Part shown: piece by piece, positions 6,199 through 6,572 of the stretch | How positions within the stretch are numbered: the first letter of the stretch is position 1 | Layout: every line of letters begins with the position of its first letter | Source: JBGZFC01 sp041846575 | GTDB taxonomy: Bacteria > Bacteroidota > Bacteroidia > Bacteroidales > Dysgonomonadaceae | DNA: 6,572 bases | Direction of reading: 5' to 3' | Assembly (NCBI GenBank): GCA_041846575.1 | Contig: JBGZFC010000034.1 | Location: 1 to 6,572, forward strand | Position numbers and translations under genes: made by a program | Notes under the pieces: model-generated | Databases searched by the model: none | Told to the model about the DNA's origin: nothing | The model's input: only the letters and a program-made list of their open reading frames with translations

Positions 6199-6572
6199 AT
6201 GAAAATAAAAATATTATCATTCATTTGTTTTTTCGGACTGTTATCTATAAACAATCTGCAAGCGCAGGAAAACCGGGAAGTATCCAAGCGACGAACGCTA
6301 CCCTATTGGCAAGACATCAGCGTAGTGCAAGTAAACAAAGAGTATCCGCGCACCCAGTTTATGACCTTCGACACGAAAGCGGACGCATTGAAAAAACGTT
6401 TCGAAGATAGCAAATACTACATACCGCTCAACGGAACGTGGAAATTCTACTTTGTGGAAGGATACAAACAATTGCCCGAAAACATCGCCGACTCCGCCGT
6501 CTCGCTCGCCGGTTGGAAAGACATCCAAGTGCCCGGCAACTGGGAGCTGCAAGGCTTCGGCACACCCATCTA
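6199..6572 (+). CDS. Secreted GH2-family beta-galactosidase, N-terminal part (runs off the window)
   Basis: The frame opens at ATG 6199 and stays open to the window edge (124 complete codons). Residues 1-22 form a signal peptide: a lysine-containing start, a hydrophobic core, and a likely cut after Ala22 (L-Q-A then Q-E), giving a periplasmic or exported enzyme. The mature part has W-Q-D-I-S-V-V-Q-V-N-K (37-47), L-N-G-T-W-K-F (77-83) and V-P-G-N-W-E-L-Q-G-F-G (111-121), the opening of the sugar-binding jelly-roll domain of glycoside hydrolase family 2 enzymes of LacZ type. The catalytic glutamates lie beyond the window. Such enzymes in Bacteroidales remove terminal beta-galactose from plant or host glycans. 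The gene starts 33 bases after dinD with no evident hairpin terminator between them. Its GC-rich codon use resembles deoC rather than the AT-rich cassette. Confidence 0.9.
   Translation, partial: MKIKILSFICFFGLLSINNLQAQENREVSKRRTLPYWQDISVVQVNKEYPRTQFMTFDTKADALKKRFEDSKYYIPLNGTWKFYFVEGYKQLPENIADSAVSLAGWKDIQVPGNWELQGFGTPI

Noticed and set aside
6225..6410. A 61-codon plus-strand frame beginning at 6225
   Set aside because: It is out of frame with the GH2 gene starting at 6199, whose signal peptide and conserved motifs account for this DNA.

Overview
The window looks like a piece of a Bacteroidota chromosome, most likely order Bacteroidales. The clues are A-rich leaders with no Shine-Dalgarno sequence before the start codons, a secreted GH2 beta-galactosidase of the Bacteroides/Parabacteroides type, a long-form DeoC, and protein families typical of that phylum. 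This assignment is inference from sequence character; no search was run. All genes read on the + strand with very short gaps (0 to 33 nt between intact reading frames), and I see no convincing internal terminator.

Region 1 (1-2382) is a housekeeping block. It holds the tail of an ATPase-like protein, then dtd (D-aminoacyl-tRNA deacylase), a small MazG-like nucleotide pyrophosphohydrolase that starts on the base after the dtd stop, and deoC (deoxyribose-phosphate aldolase). Between the MazG-like gene and deoC lies a decayed BRO/antirepressor-type gene. It appears to have lost about 100 central codons in frame and carries a GAA-to-TAA-like nonsense codon, after which a recognisable C-terminal tail continues in the same frame almost to the deoC start. 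A 16-bp tandem duplication sits on the MazG-like/BRO junction.

Region 2 (about 2383-5343) is visibly AT-richer than deoC upstream and the beta-galactosidase gene downstream. It encodes a membrane-anchored erythromycin-esterase-superfamily protein, an ABC ATPase of the BcrA/lantibiotic-immunity type with an E-loop instead of a Q-loop, and a six-helix ABC-2 permease overlapping the ATPase by ATGA. This looks like a horizontally acquired resistance, immunity or export cassette; its substrate cannot be read from the sequence.

Region 3 (5344-6572) holds an intact dinD-family gene containing a perfect 20-bp palindrome, then the 5' end of a secreted GH2 beta-galactosidase cut by the window edge.

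The most interesting points are the degraded BRO gene with its tandem duplication, the esterase-like plus single-permease ABC cassette, and the palindrome inside dinD. I found no tRNA, rRNA, CRISPR array, insertion sequence or riboswitch, and no gene-free stretch longer than 300 bases.
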